Shown here piece by piece: positions 19,022-27,626 of a stretch of DNA of 40,680 nucleotides. Position numbers and translations under genes: made by a program. Source of the DNA: [Mycobacterium] manitobense (GTDB taxonomy: Bacteria > Actinomycetota > Actinomycetes > Mycobacteriales > Mycobacteriaceae); contig NZ_JACKSJ010000119.1 of NCBI RefSeq assembly GCF_025821665.1, positions 1-40,680 of the forward strand. Direction: 5' to 3'. The notes beneath the pieces were generated by a model. The model searched no databases. It was not told the origin of the DNA and saw nothing but the letters and a program-made list of their open reading frames with translations. The first letter of the stretch is position 1; each line of letters opens with the position of its first letter.

Positions 19022-19537
19022 TCACACCGGCGACGCGCCGCGCAGATGCTCGAAGATCAGCGACGTCTGCGTACCCGCGACATCGGCGTCGGCGTTCAGG
19101 TTCTCCACCACGAACGAACGCAGGTCGTCGGTGTCGCGGGCGGCGACGTGCAGGATGAAGTCGTCGGCGCCGGCGAGGAAGTACACGTCCATCACCTGCG
19201 GGCGGCGCCGGATCTGCTGGATGAAACTGCGGATCTTGCCGCGGGAGTGCGACTGCAGCGTCACCGAGATCATCGCCTGCAGCGACAGACCGATGGCCGC
19301 CGGGTCGATGTCGGCGTAGAAGCCGCGGATCACGCCGACCTCCTGCAGTCGTCGGACCCGCCCGTGGCACGTCGACGCGGCGATGCCGACTTGCTCGGCG
19401 AGTGCGCTGTTCGACATCCGCGCATCGGCGTGCAGTGCGGCCAGGATGCGGCGATCCGTCTCGTCGAGCGGAACGGCCCGAACATCCTTCGGCTCGCGCG
19501 GCTCCGGATAGGCCGAGATCGTCGGATCATCATTCAC
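19022..19537 (-). CDS. aldR: Lrp/AsnC family regulator AldR
   Basis: A 171-residue Lrp/AsnC protein. A variable N-terminal tail of about 22 residues is followed by the HTH (LDETDRRILAALHADARMSNSALAEQVGIAASTCHGRVRRL, about residues 24-64). The C-terminal RAM domain (residues 75-150) binds amino acids and mediates octamer formation. It is divergent from ald, as Rv2779c is from Rv2780, where AldR controls ald in response to amino acids. The GTG at 19537 follows a TATGCT -10 by six bases, so it is probably leaderless. Confidence 0.92.
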   Translation of the reverse strand: MNDDPTISAYPEPREPKDVRAVPLDETDRRILAALHADARMSNSALAEQVGIAASTCHGRVRRLQEVGVIRGFYADIDPAAIGLSLQAMISVTLQSHSRGKIRSFIQQIRRRPQVMDVYFLAGADDFILHVAARDTDDLRSFVVENLNADADVAGTQTSLIFEHLRGASPV

Positions 19538-19628
19538 GCGGGCAGCATACCGAATTATCCACAGTGTTATTGCATATCTTCCGAATGTTCTTCACACTTG
19601 ATGCAGCCCACAACCTCAAGGAGCGATC
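19538..19628. promoter_or_regulatory. Divergent aldR/ald control region
   Basis: This 91-base gap is markedly more A/T-rich than its surroundings (for example TTATTGCATATCTTCCGAATG from 19568). On the minus strand it carries the aldR -10 TATGCT (19544-19549). AAGGAGCG just before 19629 is the ald ribosome binding site. Lrp-type regulators bind such bent A/T tracts; AldR binding here is expected from the conserved pair but not shown. Confidence 0.6.
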
Positions 19629-20744
19629 ATGCGTGTCGGTATCCCGACCGAGATCAAGAACAACGAATACCGCGTCGCCATCACCCCCGCCGGAGTGGCG
19701 GAACTGACCCACCGCGGCCACGAGGTGCTCATCGAGGCCGGCGCCGGCGAGGGTTCGGCCATCATCGATCGCGACTTCAAAGCCGCAGGCGCGCAGATCA
19801 TCAGCACCGCCGACGAAGTGTGGGCGGAAGCCGACCTGCTCCTGAAGGTCAAAGAGCCGATCGAGCCCGAATACGCGCGCATGCGCGAGGGTCAGACCCT
19901 GTTCACCTATCTGCACCTGGCCGCCTCGAAGCCCTGCACCGACGCCCTGATCGCCTCGGGCACCACGTCGATCGCCTACGAGACCGTTCAGACCGCCGAC
20001 GGCGCACTGCCCCTGTTGGCGCCGATGAGCGAGGTCGCCGGTCGGCTCTCCGCCCAGGTGGGCGCCTACCACCTGATGCGCAGCCACGGCGGCCGCGGCG
20101 TCCTGATGGGCGGCGTGCCCGGCGTCGCACCCGCCGAGGTCGTCGTCATCGGCGGCGGCGTGGCCGGATACAACGCCGCCCGCATCGCCAAGGGCATGGG
20201 CGCGCACGTCACCGTCTTCGACCTCAACGTGAACACGCTGCGCAAGATCGACAACGAGAACAGCGGCGCCATCGAGACCCGTTACTCGTCGATGCTCGAA
20301 CTGGACGACGCCGTCAAGCGCGCCGACCTGGTGATCGGTGCGGTGCTCGTGCCGGGCGCCAAGGCCCCAAAGCTCGTCACCAATTCGACTGTGGCCGGCA
20401 TGAAGTCGGGTGCGGTGCTCGTCGACATCGCGATCGACCAGGGCGGCTGCTTCGAGGATTCCCGCCCCACCACGCACGACGACCCGACGTTCGCGGTGCA
20501 CGACACCGTCTTCTACTGCGTGGCCAACATGCCCGGTGCGGTGCCGCGCACCTCGACGTTCGCGCTGACCAACGCGACCATGCCCTACGTGCTGAAATTG
20601 GCCGACAAGGGATGGCAGGCGGCCTGCGCGGCGGACGCCGCGCTCGCGAAGGGCCTGTCGACCCACGAGGGCGCGTTGCTCAACGAGCATGTCGCCGACG
20701 CGCTCGAGCTGCCCTTCACCGATCCGGCCACCGTGCCGGCCTGA
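19629..20744 (+). CDS. ald: Alanine dehydrogenase
   Basis: A 371-residue NAD-dependent L-alanine dehydrogenase, which interconverts alanine with pyruvate and ammonia. It has the N-terminal [20 protein letters not shown] with Arg15, Lys75 in LLKVKEP, His96 in TYLHLAAS, and the NAD-binding [13 protein letters not shown] near residues 174-186. [23 protein letters not shown] holds the late catalytic Asp. AAGGAG precedes the ATG. It is divergent from its presumed regulator AldR and ends four bases from the convergent YchJ-like gene. In mycobacteria Ald supports alanine use and redox balance under low oxygen. Confidence 0.97.
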   Translation: MRVGIPTEIKNNEYRVAITPAGVAELTHRGHEVLIEAGAGEGSAIIDRDFKAAGAQIISTADEVWAEADLLLKVKEPIEPEYARMREGQTLFTYLHLAASKPCTDALIASGTTSIAYETVQTADGALPLLAPMSEVAGRLSAQVGAYHLMRSHGGRGVLMGGVPGVAPAEVVVIGGGVAGYNAARIAKGMGAHVTVFDLNVNTLRKIDNENSGAIETRYSSMLELDDAVKRADLVIGAVLVPGAKAPKLVTNSTVAGMKSGAVLVDIAIDQGGCFEDSRPTTHDDPTFAVHDTVFYCVANMPGAVPRTSTFALTNATMPYVLKLADKGWQAACAADAALAKGLSTHEGALLNEHVADALELPFTDPATVPA

Positions 20745-20748
20745 TCGA

Positions 20749-21138
20749 CTACTCGAACAACGTCCCGTCGACGTAGAACCACTGGCGGGCTCTGACCACG
20801 AAGCGGGACCGCTCATGAAGCGTCCCGCTTCGTCTGTCCTGCAGGTAGTGCGCGCGGAACTCCACCTCCCCCGTCTCGTCGCCCGCACCGCCGGCCACGA
20901 CGTCGAGGACCTCGAGGGCGGTCCACTCCAGCGAGGCATCCGGTGTCAGTGCGTCCGGACGGCTACGCGGATGCCATGTCCGCCATACATATTCGAGGTC
21001 GCCGACGGCGTAGGCGCTGAACCGCGACCGCATCAGCCGCTCCGCCGTCTCGGCATGCCGCTCACCGTGGTGCAGCGGACCGCAGCACCCGCCGTAGGGG
21101 TCGCCGCTGCCGCAGGGACAGGCATCGGTCGGGCGCAC
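20749..21138 (-). CDS. YchJ-like (UPF0225) SEC-C motif protein
   Basis: A 129-residue protein starting with a zinc-binding SEC-C motif (RPTDACPCGSGDPYGGCCGPLHHG, four Cys) followed by the NTF2-like YchJ domain (MRSRFSAYAVGDLEYVWRTWHP, RAHYLQD, ERSRFVVRARQWFYVDG). Function is unknown; SEC-C motifs often bind zinc and proteins. The GTG at 21138 gives the family's usual N-terminus, but its GAGGAG lies unusually close. A GTG at 21174, preceded by GATACT, is a plausible leaderless start that would add 12 residues. It converges on ald. Confidence 0.85.
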   Translation of the reverse strand: MRPTDACPCGSGDPYGGCCGPLHHGERHAETAERLMRSRFSAYAVGDLEYVWRTWHPRSRPDALTPDASLEWTALEVLDVVAGGAGDETGEVEFRAHYLQDRRSGTLHERSRFVVRARQWFYVDGTLFE

Positions 21139-21167
21139 GCTCCTCAGTCTGCCGCCATTCCCTAACG

Positions 21168-21181
21168 TTGACACCTGTCAA
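21168..21181. promoter_or_regulatory. Inverted repeat TTGACA-CC-TGTCAA between divergent genes
   Basis: A perfect 6-2-6 palindrome in the gap between the YchJ-like gene (minus) and the DUF4334 gene (plus). Each arm is also an exact -35 consensus on its strand, but no -10 was found at the right distance. It may be an operator or simply promoter sequence. Confidence 0.35.
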
Positions 21182-21194
21182 GTATCGTGGAGCC

Positions 21195-21749
21195 ATGCAG
21201 CTCGCCGACGTCCTGCCCCATGCCCCGACCACCACAGCCGATGCGCTCGCGCTGTACGACGGCTGCCCCGCCGTGCCGACGGAGTCGATGATCGGCACCT
21301 GGCACGGCGCGGAACTACCCACAGGCCACCCGCTGGACGGGATGCTGGCCGCAAGCGGGTGGTGGGGAAAGCAGTTCGTCGACGGCGAGACCGTGCACCC
21401 GCTGCTGTTCCCGACCACCGGTGGCGACGCGCTGTGGCCCCTCAACCCGGTGTTGGCGTTCAGCGGCCTCGGGCTGGCCACCAGGATCCCGGCGCTCAAG
21501 CGCCAGAACTTCGCAGGCACCATCTCCGCGCTCAAGCCGGCGCTGCGGGCGCGCGGACCCAAGGCCCGGCTGCGCACCACCCGCTACCGCGACGTCGACA
21601 CCGCCACGATGGTGTACGACCAGCTGCCCATCAACGACGTGTTCCGCCGACTCGACGACGACACCGTGCTCGGCGCGATGGACCTGCGCGGCATCAGGAC
21701 GCCGTACTTCTTCGTGCTGCGCCGCGACGATTCACTGCAGGTGCGATAG
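21195..21749 (+). CDS. GXWXG/DUF4334 domain protein
   Basis: A 184-residue protein with the small N-terminal GXWXG domain (MIGTWHGAELPTGHPLDGMLAASGWWGKQF, about residues 32-61) and a C-terminal DUF4334 domain (RTTRYRDVDTATMVYDQLPINDVFRRLDDDTVLGAMD, then YFFVLRRDD at the end). These two domains usually occur together in one protein of unknown function, predicted to bind a small lipophilic ligand. GTGGAG lies three bases before the ATG at 21195. It ends nine bases before the convergent pepR gene. Confidence 0.85.
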   Translation: MQLADVLPHAPTTTADALALYDGCPAVPTESMIGTWHGAELPTGHPLDGMLAASGWWGKQFVDGETVHPLLFPTTGGDALWPLNPVLAFSGLGLATRIPALKRQNFAGTISALKPALRARGPKARLRTTRYRDVDTATMVYDQLPINDVFRRLDDDTVLGAMDLRGIRTPYFFVLRRDDSLQVR

Positions 21750-21758
21750 CGCGGCGGA

Positions 21759-23108
21759 TCAGCCGGCCAGCACCCGCAACCGCTCGGGCAGCGTCTTGTC
21801 CGCCTGCGGCCCCAGCACTCCCGCGCCGTAGGACCGGGTGAGCAGCTGCGAGGCGACCGCGTTGACCTCGTCGAGCGTCACCGCGTCGATCAGGTCCAGC
21901 GTCGCCTCGATGCTGCGGTGCTCGCCGTAGTTCAGCTCGCTGCGGCCGATGCGGTGCATCCGCGACCCGGAGTCCTCCAGGCCGAGTACCAGCCCGCCGC
22001 GCATCGATCCCTTGGCGATCCGGCACTCCGCCTCGGTGATGCCGTCGCGCGCCACCCCGTCGAGCACGTCGGTGACCACGCGGACCACCTCGTCGAACCG
22101 CTCGGGCAGACACGCCGCGTACACCGAGAGGGCTCCGCTGTCGGCGAAGGTGTCCACCGTCGAGTACACCGAGTAGGCCAGGCCGCGGGTCTCGCGCACC
22201 TGCTGGAACAGCCGGGAGCTCAGGCCGCCACCCAGCGCGCTGTTGAGCACGGCCAGCGCCCAGCGGTGCTCCCAGTGCCTGCCGGGCGTGCGCACCCCCA
22301 GTGAGAGGTGGGTCTGCTCACCGTCGCGGTCGACGAGTTGCAGCGACGGGCGTCCGCCGATGCGGCCGGTGCCCTTGCGCGGCGCAATCGCGTTGCGCCC
22401 GCGGACGAGTCGATCGCCGAAGTGCTCGCGCGCCAGGCGGACCACCTCGTCGTGGTCGACGTTGCCCGCCACCGCCAGCACCATGCGCTCGGGCACGTAG
22501 CGGCGAACGTGGAAGGAGTGCAGCTGGGCCCTGGTCATGCCCTCGATCGACTCGACGCTGCCGATCACCGGGCGGCCCACCGGATGCGAGCCGAACATCG
22601 CCGTGAGGAACACGTCGCCGAGCGTGTCCTCCGGATCGTCGTCACGCATGGCGATCTCCTCGAGCACCACGTCGCGCTCGACCTCGACATCGCCTGCCGC
22701 ACAACGGCCCCGCAGCACCACGTCGGCCACCAGATCGACGGCCAACTCCAGATCGGTGTGCAGCACGTGCGCGTAGTAGCAGGTGTGCTCGCGCGCGGTG
22801 AACGCATTCAGCTCACCGCCGACGGCGTCGACGGCCTGGGCGATCTCGACCGCCGACCGCGTCGGCGTCGACTTGAACAGCAGGTGTTCCAGGAAGTGCG
22901 CGGCCCCGGCCACACTGTGGCCCTCGTCGCGCGAGCCGACACCGACCCACAGCCCGACCGACGCCGAGTGCACCGAAGGGATGTACTCGGTGACCACCCG
23001 CAGCCCGCCGGGCAGCGTGCTGCGGCGGAACCGCGACTCCGAGGTGGAGTCGCGGTGACCGCGCCGCAGCGCCGCTGCTCCGGACCTAGCTGCTGCTGGT
23101 CGCGGCAT
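21759..23108 (-). CDS. pepR: M16 family zinc peptidase PepR
   Basis: A 449-residue processing-peptidase-like protein. The inverted zinc motif HFLEH is at residues 71-75, with the third ligand about 76 residues later in [11 protein letters not shown] (Glu151). The C-terminal half has [24 protein letters not shown] and the [11 protein letters not shown] and [10 protein letters not shown] segments of the family. The ATG at 23108 lies 23 bases inside the end of pnp, so the two are translationally linked, as in the Rv2783c-Rv2782c pair. The substrate in mycobacteria is not settled. No signal peptide is present, so it is cytosolic. Confidence 0.94.
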   Translation of the reverse strand: MPRPAAARSGAAALRRGHRDSTSESRFRRSTLPGGLRVVTEYIPSVHSASVGLWVGVGSRDEGHSVAGAAHFLEHLLFKSTPTRSAVEIAQAVDAVGGELNAFTAREHTCYYAHVLHTDLELAVDLVADVVLRGRCAAGDVEVERDVVLEEIAMRDDDPEDTLGDVFLTAMFGSHPVGRPVIGSVESIEGMTRAQLHSFHVRRYVPERMVLAVAGNVDHDEVVRLAREHFGDRLVRGRNAIAPRKGTGRIGGRPSLQLVDRDGEQTHLSLGVRTPGRHWEHRWALAVLNSALGGGLSSRLFQQVRETRGLAYSVYSTVDTFADSGALSVYAACLPERFDEVVRVVTDVLDGVARDGITEAECRIAKGSMRGGLVLGLEDSGSRMHRIGRSELNYGEHRSIEATLDLIDAVTLDEVNAVASQLLTRSYGAGVLGPQADKTLPERLRVLAG

Positions 23109-25368
23109 CGACAGGCGTTGCGCCCGAATCGGCGGTGGCGGTGCCGTCGCCGCCCTCGGCGGCCTCTTCGGCCACCAGGATCAACGAGATCTTGCCGCGG
23201 TTGTCGATGTCGGCGATCTCCACGCGGAGCTTGTCGCCGACCTTCGCCACGTCCTCGACCTTGTTGATGCGCTTGCCGCGGCCCAGCTTGGAGATGTGGA
23301 CCAGACCGTCACGACCCGGCAGCAGCGAGACGAACGCGCCGAAGTCGGTGGTCTTGACCACGGTTCCGAGGAACCGCTCACCGATCTTGGGCAGCTGCGG
23401 GTTGGCGATGGCGTTGATCTTGTCGATCGCAGCCTGCGCGGCCTCGCCGTTGGAGGCGCCGACGAACACGGTGCCGTCGTCCTCGATCGAGATCGACGCG
23501 CCGGTCTCCTCGGTGATCGAGTTGATCATCTTGCCCTTGGGCCCGATGACCTCGCCGATCTTGTCGATCGGCACCTTGATCGTGGTGATGCGCGGCGCGT
23601 ACGGGCTCATCTCGTCGGGCTCGTCGATGGCCTCGGCCATCACCTCGAGGATGGTGATACGCGCGTCCTTGGCCTGGGCCAGCGCCCCGGCCAGCACCTG
23701 CGAGGGGATGCCGTCGAGCTTGGTGTCGAGCTGCAGCGCGGTGACGAAGTCCTTGGTGCCTGCGCACTTGAAGTCCATGTCACCGAACGCGTCCTCGGCG
23801 CCCAGGATGTCGGTCAGCGTCACGAAGCGGCGCTCGGTCTTGCCGTCCACCTCGACGTCGTCGGACACCAGGCCCATCGCGATGCCCGCGACCGGAGCCT
23901 TGAGCGGCACACCGGCGTTGAGCAGCGACAGCGTCGACGCACACACCGAACCCATCGACGTCGAGCCGTTGGAGCTCAACGCCTCCGACACCTGACGGAT
24001 CGCGTACGGGAACTCCTCGATGCTCGGCAGCACCGGCATCAGGGCCCGCTCGGCCAGCGCGCCGTGACCGATCTCGCGACGCTTCGGCGAACCGACGCGG
24101 CCGGTCTCACCGGTCGAGAACGGCGGGAAGTTGTAGTGGTGCATGTAGCGCTTGGACGTCTCCGGCCCCAGCGAGTCGATCTGCTGGGCCATCTTGACCA
24201 TGTCCAGCGTGGTGACACCCAGGATCTGGGTCTCGCCGCGCTCGAACAACGCGCTGCCGTGTGCCCGCGGCACGATGGCCACCTCGGCACTGAGCGCCCG
24301 GATGTCGGTGACGCCACGGCCGTCGATGCGGAAGTGGTCGGTCAGGATGCGCTGGCGGACGAGCTTCTTGGTCAGCGACCGGAACGCGGCGCCGATCTCT
24401 TTCTCGCGGCCCGCGAACTGGTCGGCCAGCCGGCCCAGCACCTCGACCTTGATCTCGTCGGTGCGGTCGTTGCGCTCTTCCTTGCCGGCGATGGTCAGAG
24501 CCTTGGACAGCTCGTCGGTGGCCACCGCGGCGACCGCGTCGAACACGTCGTCCTGGTACTCCGGGAACAGCGGGTACTCCGCGGTCTCCTTGCCCGCACT
24601 GCCGGCCAGCTCCTGCTGGGCGGTGCACAGGGCCGCGATGAACGGCTTGGCGGCCTCGAGGCCCTCGGCCACGACGCTCTCGGTCGGCGCACCGGCTCCG
24701 CCGGCGACCAGTTCGATCACGTTGTCGGTGGCCTCGGCCTCGACCATCATGATCGCCACGTCTTCTTTTCCGGAGTCGTCGACTTTTCGGCCGGCGACCA
24801 CCATGTCGAACACCGCACGCTCGAGCTGCTCGACGGTCGGGAACGCGACCCACTGTCCGTCGATCAGGGCGACGCGCACGCCGCCGACGGGGCCGGCGAA
24901 GGGCAGCCCGGAGATCTGCGTGGACGCCGAGGCGGCGTTGATCGCGAGCACGTCGTACAGATCCTTGGGATCCAGGCTCATCACGGTGACGACGACCTGG
25001 ATCTCGTTGCGCAGGCCGGACACGAACGTCGGCCGCAGCGGGCGGTCGATCAGCCGGCAGGTGAGGATCGCGTCGGTGGACGGCCGGCCCTCGCGGCGGA
25101 AGAACGAACCGGGGATGCGGCCCGCTGCGTACATCCGCTCCTCGACGTCGATCGTCAAGGGGAAGAAGTCGAAGTGGTCCTTGGGGTTCTTGCTGGCGGT
25201 CGTGGCCGACAGCAGCATGGTCTCGTCGTCGAGGTAGGCGACGACAGAACCGGCCGCCTGCTGGGCCAGCCGGCCGGCCTCGAAGCGGATGGTGCGGGTG
25301 CCGAAGCTCCCGTTGTCGATCACGGCGGTGGACTCGTACACGCCGTCTTCAATTTCAACTACAGACAT
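23086..25368 (-). CDS. pnp: Polynucleotide phosphorylase (GpsI)
   Basis: A 760-residue PNPase, the phosphorolytic 3'-5' exoribonuclease. It has a first RNase PH domain (about residues 15-155, [21 protein letters not shown]), an alpha-helical linker, a second catalytic RNase PH domain (about 345-575, [18 protein letters not shown] and [23 protein letters not shown]), a KH domain ([13 protein letters not shown]) and an S1 domain ([24 protein letters not shown]), with a short acidic tail. The ATG at 25368 matches the mycobacterial N-terminus; the longer frame is open but not conserved. It lies downstream of rpsO and lppU, with a structured 308-base leader. PNPase leaders are RNase targets in other bacteria. 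Confidence 0.97.
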   Translation of the reverse strand: MSVVEIEDGVYESTAVIDNGSFGTRTIRFEAGRLAQQAAGSVVAYLDDETMLLSATTASKNPKDHFDFFPLTIDVEERMYAAGRIPGSFFRREGRPSTDAILTCRLIDRPLRPTFVSGLRNEIQVVVTVMSLDPKDLYDVLAINAASASTQISGLPFAGPVGGVRVALIDGQWVAFPTVEQLERAVFDMVVAGRKVDDSGKEDVAIMMVEAEATDNVIELVAGGAGAPTESVVAEGLEAAKPFIAALCTAQQELAGSAGKETAEYPLFPEYQDDVFDAVAAVATDELSKALTIAGKEERNDRTDEIKVEVLGRLADQFAGREKEIGAAFRSLTKKLVRQRILTDHFRIDGRGVTDIRALSAEVAIVPRAHGSALFERGETQILGVTTLDMVKMAQQIDSLGPETSKRYMHHYNFPPFSTGETGRVGSPKRREIGHGALAERALMPVLPSIEEFPYAIRQVSEALSSNGSTSMGSVCASTLSLLNAGVPLKAPVAGIAMGLVSDDVEVDGKTERRFVTLTDILGAEDAFGDMDFKCAGTKDFVTALQLDTKLDGIPSQVLAGALAQAKDARITILEVMAEAIDEPDEMSPYAPRITTIKVPIDKIGEVIGPKGKMINSITEETGASISIEDDGTVFVGASNGEAAQAAIDKINAIANPQLPKIGERFLGTVVKTTDFGAFVSLLPGRDGLVHISKLGRGKRINKVEDVAKVGDKLRVEIADIDNRGKISLILVAEEAAEGGDGTATADSGATPVDAATSSS

Positions 25369-25676
25369 AGGCGTCCGTATGGCCTCTCTGAACATCATTC
25401 AGCTGTTTCGCGTGGTCACCGTCGGACATGCCGGGCAGCCGGAACGGCGCCCTGAACCACCAGCCTTGATGCGGCTACGGCCGTCGATCGAAGCTGCCGG
25501 ATTCCTGTCCGGCAGCCACTACCGAAGACCGTGCCATCAGGCGGGTCCCGATATGACACGCGGGGACGGCTTTCGCGGATCTGCGAAACCGCACCCGATG
25601 CCCGCGGGTGAACGAAATCCGCGCGGACAGATCAATGGTACAACCTGGCTGGTCCGGACCCTAAAGACCGGGCCGA
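25369..25676 (-). other. Non-coding leader between lppU and pnp
   Basis: No convincing coding frame is present in these 308 bases. They hold three dyads: a strong hairpin (25493-25516), TTTCGC/GCGAAA around GGATCT (25571-25588), and the palindrome GGTCCGGACC (25651-25660) just after the lppU stop. The pnp promoter is probably here, but no -35/-10 pair is clear enough to call. Confidence 0.55.
25493..25516 (-). ncRNA. Hairpin in the pnp leader, possible RNase processing site
   Basis: Arms GCTGCCGGA (25493-25501) and TCCGGCAGC (25508-25516) pair perfectly with a six-base loop, 125 bases upstream of the pnp start. In E. coli and Streptomyces a hairpin between rpsO and pnp is cut by RNase III and used in PNPase autocontrol. 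A terminator for lppU is the alternative, but no T-run follows. Confidence 0.45.
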
Positions 25677-26168
25677 TCAGGACACGTCCTCGACGCAGAC
25701 GGTGAACTGTCGCTCGTCGTAGGCGTAGCCGACGCCGGTGGTGCACTGGTCGACGTTGGCGACCTCGTCGAGGATCTGGGTGGCCCGCTGGCGGTGCGGC
25801 ATCGTGCCGTCGTAGCAGTCCACCCGCACCGGGTCGCGGGAGTTCTCCGGATCGATGCTCATGCAATCCCCGACGACCCAGTCGATGTCCATGCAGATCG
25901 TCTGGCCGGTGTCGCGGAACGCGCTGCGCATCGAGTAGTACGAGTCGACGTCGGTGGGGCACTGGTCGCTGTCGTCGACCGTGGCGACCACCTTGAAATT
26001 CGACTCCGGTGTGCCGCAGCCGACCTTCGTCGCCTCCGGACGGTCGAGGGTGCCGCCCATCTTCAGGCAGTCCCCCACCCCCATGTCGGCCGCGGCGGCC
26101 GACGAGCAGCCCGTCAGCCCCGCGGCCGCGAGCAGCGCGGCCGTGACGACCGCGGACAGCGTCCGCAC
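25677..26168 (-). CDS. lppU: Lipoprotein LppU
   Basis: A 163-residue secreted lipoprotein. The signal peptide has a hydrophobic core at about residues 5-18 and the lipobox LTGC with the lipidated Cys21. The mature part has six Cys (for example in VGDCLKMGG, KVGCGTPESNF, QCPTDVDSYYS, GQTICMDIDW, VDCYDGTMPHR and DQCTTG), likely forming disulphides outside the membrane. The gene lies between rpsO and pnp exactly as Rv2784c does. Its function is not known. The GTG at 26168 is ten bases from the rpsO stop, so it probably shares the rpsO transcript. Confidence 0.9.
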   Translation of the reverse strand: MRTLSAVVTAALLAAAGLTGCSSAAAADMGVGDCLKMGGTLDRPEATKVGCGTPESNFKVVATVDDSDQCPTDVDSYYSMRSAFRDTGQTICMDIDWVVGDCMSIDPENSRDPVRVDCYDGTMPHRQRATQILDEVANVDQCTTGVGYAYDERQFTVCVEDVS

Positions 26169-26178
26169 GTGAACAGCG

Positions 26179-26448
26179 TCAGCGACGCAGGCCCAGCCGG
26201 TCGATCAGGGAGCGGTAACGCTCCACGTCGACCTGCGCGACGTACTTGAGCAACCGGCGACGGCGGCCGACGAGCAGCAGCAGGCCGCGCCGCGAGTGGT
26301 GGTCGTGCTTGTGCAGCTTGAGGTGCTCGGTCAGGTCGGCGATGCGCTTGGTCAGCAGTGCCACCTGCGCCTCGGGCGAACCGGTGTCGGTCGCATGCAG
26401 GCCGTAGGAGCCCAGGATCTCTTTTTTCTGATCGGCGGTGAGCGCCAC
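26179..26448 (-). CDS. rpsO: 30S ribosomal protein S15
   Basis: An 89-residue S15, which binds the 16S rRNA central domain early in 30S assembly. Visible motifs are [50 protein letters not shown]. The GTG at 26448 has GGAG seven bases upstream. A leader of about 100 bases with competing hairpins precedes it, suggesting S15 feedback control. In other bacteria S15 represses its own mRNA by binding a leader that mimics its rRNA site. Confidence 0.97.
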   Translation of the reverse strand: MALTADQKKEILGSYGLHATDTGSPEAQVALLTKRIADLTEHLKLHKHDHHSRRGLLLLVGRRRRLLKYVAQVDVERYRSLIDRLGLRR

Positions 26449-26467
26449 GAATTCACTCCATCTTTTT

Positions 26468-26553
26468 CAGTTCGCGAACTGCGGGAGCCGGACGGCTCCG
26501 AAGGGCACGGCCACCGCGAACTGCAGCAACGTGCCGGGTCGGCGCAAAGTCTA
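26468..26553 (-). promoter_or_regulatory. Structured rpsO leader, candidate S15-responsive element
   Basis: Reading the minus strand, a TAGACT hexamer (26548-26553) could be a -10. The leader then holds GCAGTTCGCG (26515-26524), a GGAGCC/GGCTCC hairpin (26484-26499) and the palindrome CAGTTCGCGAACTG (26468-26481), which repeats the first element. The first copy can pair with the second half of the palindrome, so two folds exclude each other just upstream of the ribosome binding site. Confidence 0.45.
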
Positions 26554-26555
26554 AC

Positions 26556-26569
26556 AGCGCCGGGGCGCT
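26556..26569 (-). terminator. Short GC hairpin at the ribF stop codon
   Basis: AGCGCC and GGCGCT (26556-26561 and 26564-26569) form a six-pair stem directly after the ribF TGA. It has no T-run and a two-base loop, so termination would be partial at best. Confidence 0.3.
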
Positions 26570-27546
26570 CAGAAAGAATCGCGCAGTATGGTGCGGGCCC
26601 GCTCGGTGTCCCCGCCCATCGCCACGATCAGGTCGTCGACCGAGTCGAACTTCTCCTGGCCCCGGATCCGGGCCACGAAGTCGACCGCGACGTGCTGGCC
26701 GTACAGGTCGGCGGTGGTGTCCAGGACGAACGCCTCGACCGTGCGGGTGCGCCCGGAGAACGTCGGGTTGGTGCCGACCGACACCGCGGCCTGGTACCGC
26801 TCTCCGGGGATGACGGTGCCCATCACCGGTCCGCGGCCCAGCACGGTGAACCAGGCGGCATAGACCCCGTCGGCCGGTATCGCCGAGTACATCGGCGGCG
26901 CCACGTTGGCCGTCGGATAGCCGAGGTCGCGGCCGCGACCGTCACCGCGCACCACCACCCCCTCGACCCGGTGCGGGCGTCCCAGCGCCTCGGCGGCGGC
27001 GACCACGTCGCCAGCGTCGACGCAGGACCGGATGTAGGTCGACGAGAAGGTCACCGACTGTTCCCGGTGGTGTTCGGCGACCAGCGACAGACTCTCGACG
27101 GCGAACCCGAACCGCTCGCCGGCCCTGCGCAGCAGTTCGACGTTGCCTGCGGCCTTCTTGCCGAACGTGAAGTTCTCCCCCACCACCACCTCGACGACGT
27201 GCAGGTTCTCCACCAGCAGCTCGTGGATGTAGCGCTCCGGGGTGAGCTTCATGAAGTCGGAGGTGAACGGCATCACCAGGAAGACGTCGATGCCCATCTC
27301 CTCGACGAGCTCGGCACGCCGGGTCAGTGTGGTCAGCTGCGCCGGATGGCTGCCCGGGAAGACGACCTCCATCGGGTGCGGGTCGAACGTCATCAGCACA
27401 GTGGGCACACCGCGTGAGCGGCCCGCCTTCACGGCGTGGTTGATGAGTTCGGCGTGCCCGCGATGCACGCCGTCGAACACCCCGATGGTGACGACACATC
27501 GGCCCCAGTCGGTCGGGATTTCGTCCTGACCTCGCCAGCGCAGCAC
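26569..27546 (-). CDS. ribF: Bifunctional riboflavin kinase/FAD synthetase
   Basis: A 325-residue RibF that phosphorylates riboflavin to FMN and adenylylates FMN to FAD. The N-terminal nucleotidyltransferase has GVFDGVHRGH at residues 22-31 and TFSSTYIR. The C-terminal kinase domain has GRDLGYPTANV and TNPTFSGRTRTVEAFVLD. The GTG at 27546 gives RWRGQDEIPTDWGRCV, the mycobacterial N-terminus. It lies upstream of rpsO on the same strand, the order ribF-rpsO of Rv2786c-Rv2785c. It is divergent from mntR. Confidence 0.97.
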   Translation of the reverse strand: MLRWRGQDEIPTDWGRCVVTIGVFDGVHRGHAELINHAVKAGRSRGVPTVLMTFDPHPMEVVFPGSHPAQLTTLTRRAELVEEMGIDVFLVMPFTSDFMKLTPERYIHELLVENLHVVEVVVGENFTFGKKAAGNVELLRRAGERFGFAVESLSLVAEHHREQSVTFSSTYIRSCVDAGDVVAAAEALGRPHRVEGVVVRGDGRGRDLGYPTANVAPPMYSAIPADGVYAAWFTVLGRGPVMGTVIPGERYQAAVSVGTNPTFSGRTRTVEAFVLDTTADLYGQHVAVDFVARIRGQEKFDSVDDLIVAMGGDTERARTILRDSF

Positions 27547-27612
27547 ACCGCCAGCCTACGGCCCGGGCCGCGCCGTGGGCGCGCTGGATGCCCGGATCAG
27601 GTGATGATTGCC

Positions 27613-27618
27613 TAAACT
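27613..27618 (+). promoter_or_regulatory. -10 element of the mntR promoter
   Basis: TAAACT lies eight bases before the mntR GTG at 27627, with no Shine-Dalgarno between. The surrounding CCTAAACTTGCTAG looks like part of a metal-regulator half-site, but I cannot define an MntR box with confidence. Confidence 0.38.
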
Positions 27619-27626
27619 TGCTAGTT

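Noticed and set aside
23296..25455. A 719-codon plus-strand open frame opposite pnp
   Set aside because: It is the antisense shadow of pnp: rich in Arg, Gly, His and Asp, without any domain. High-GC third positions of the real gene keep the opposite frame open.
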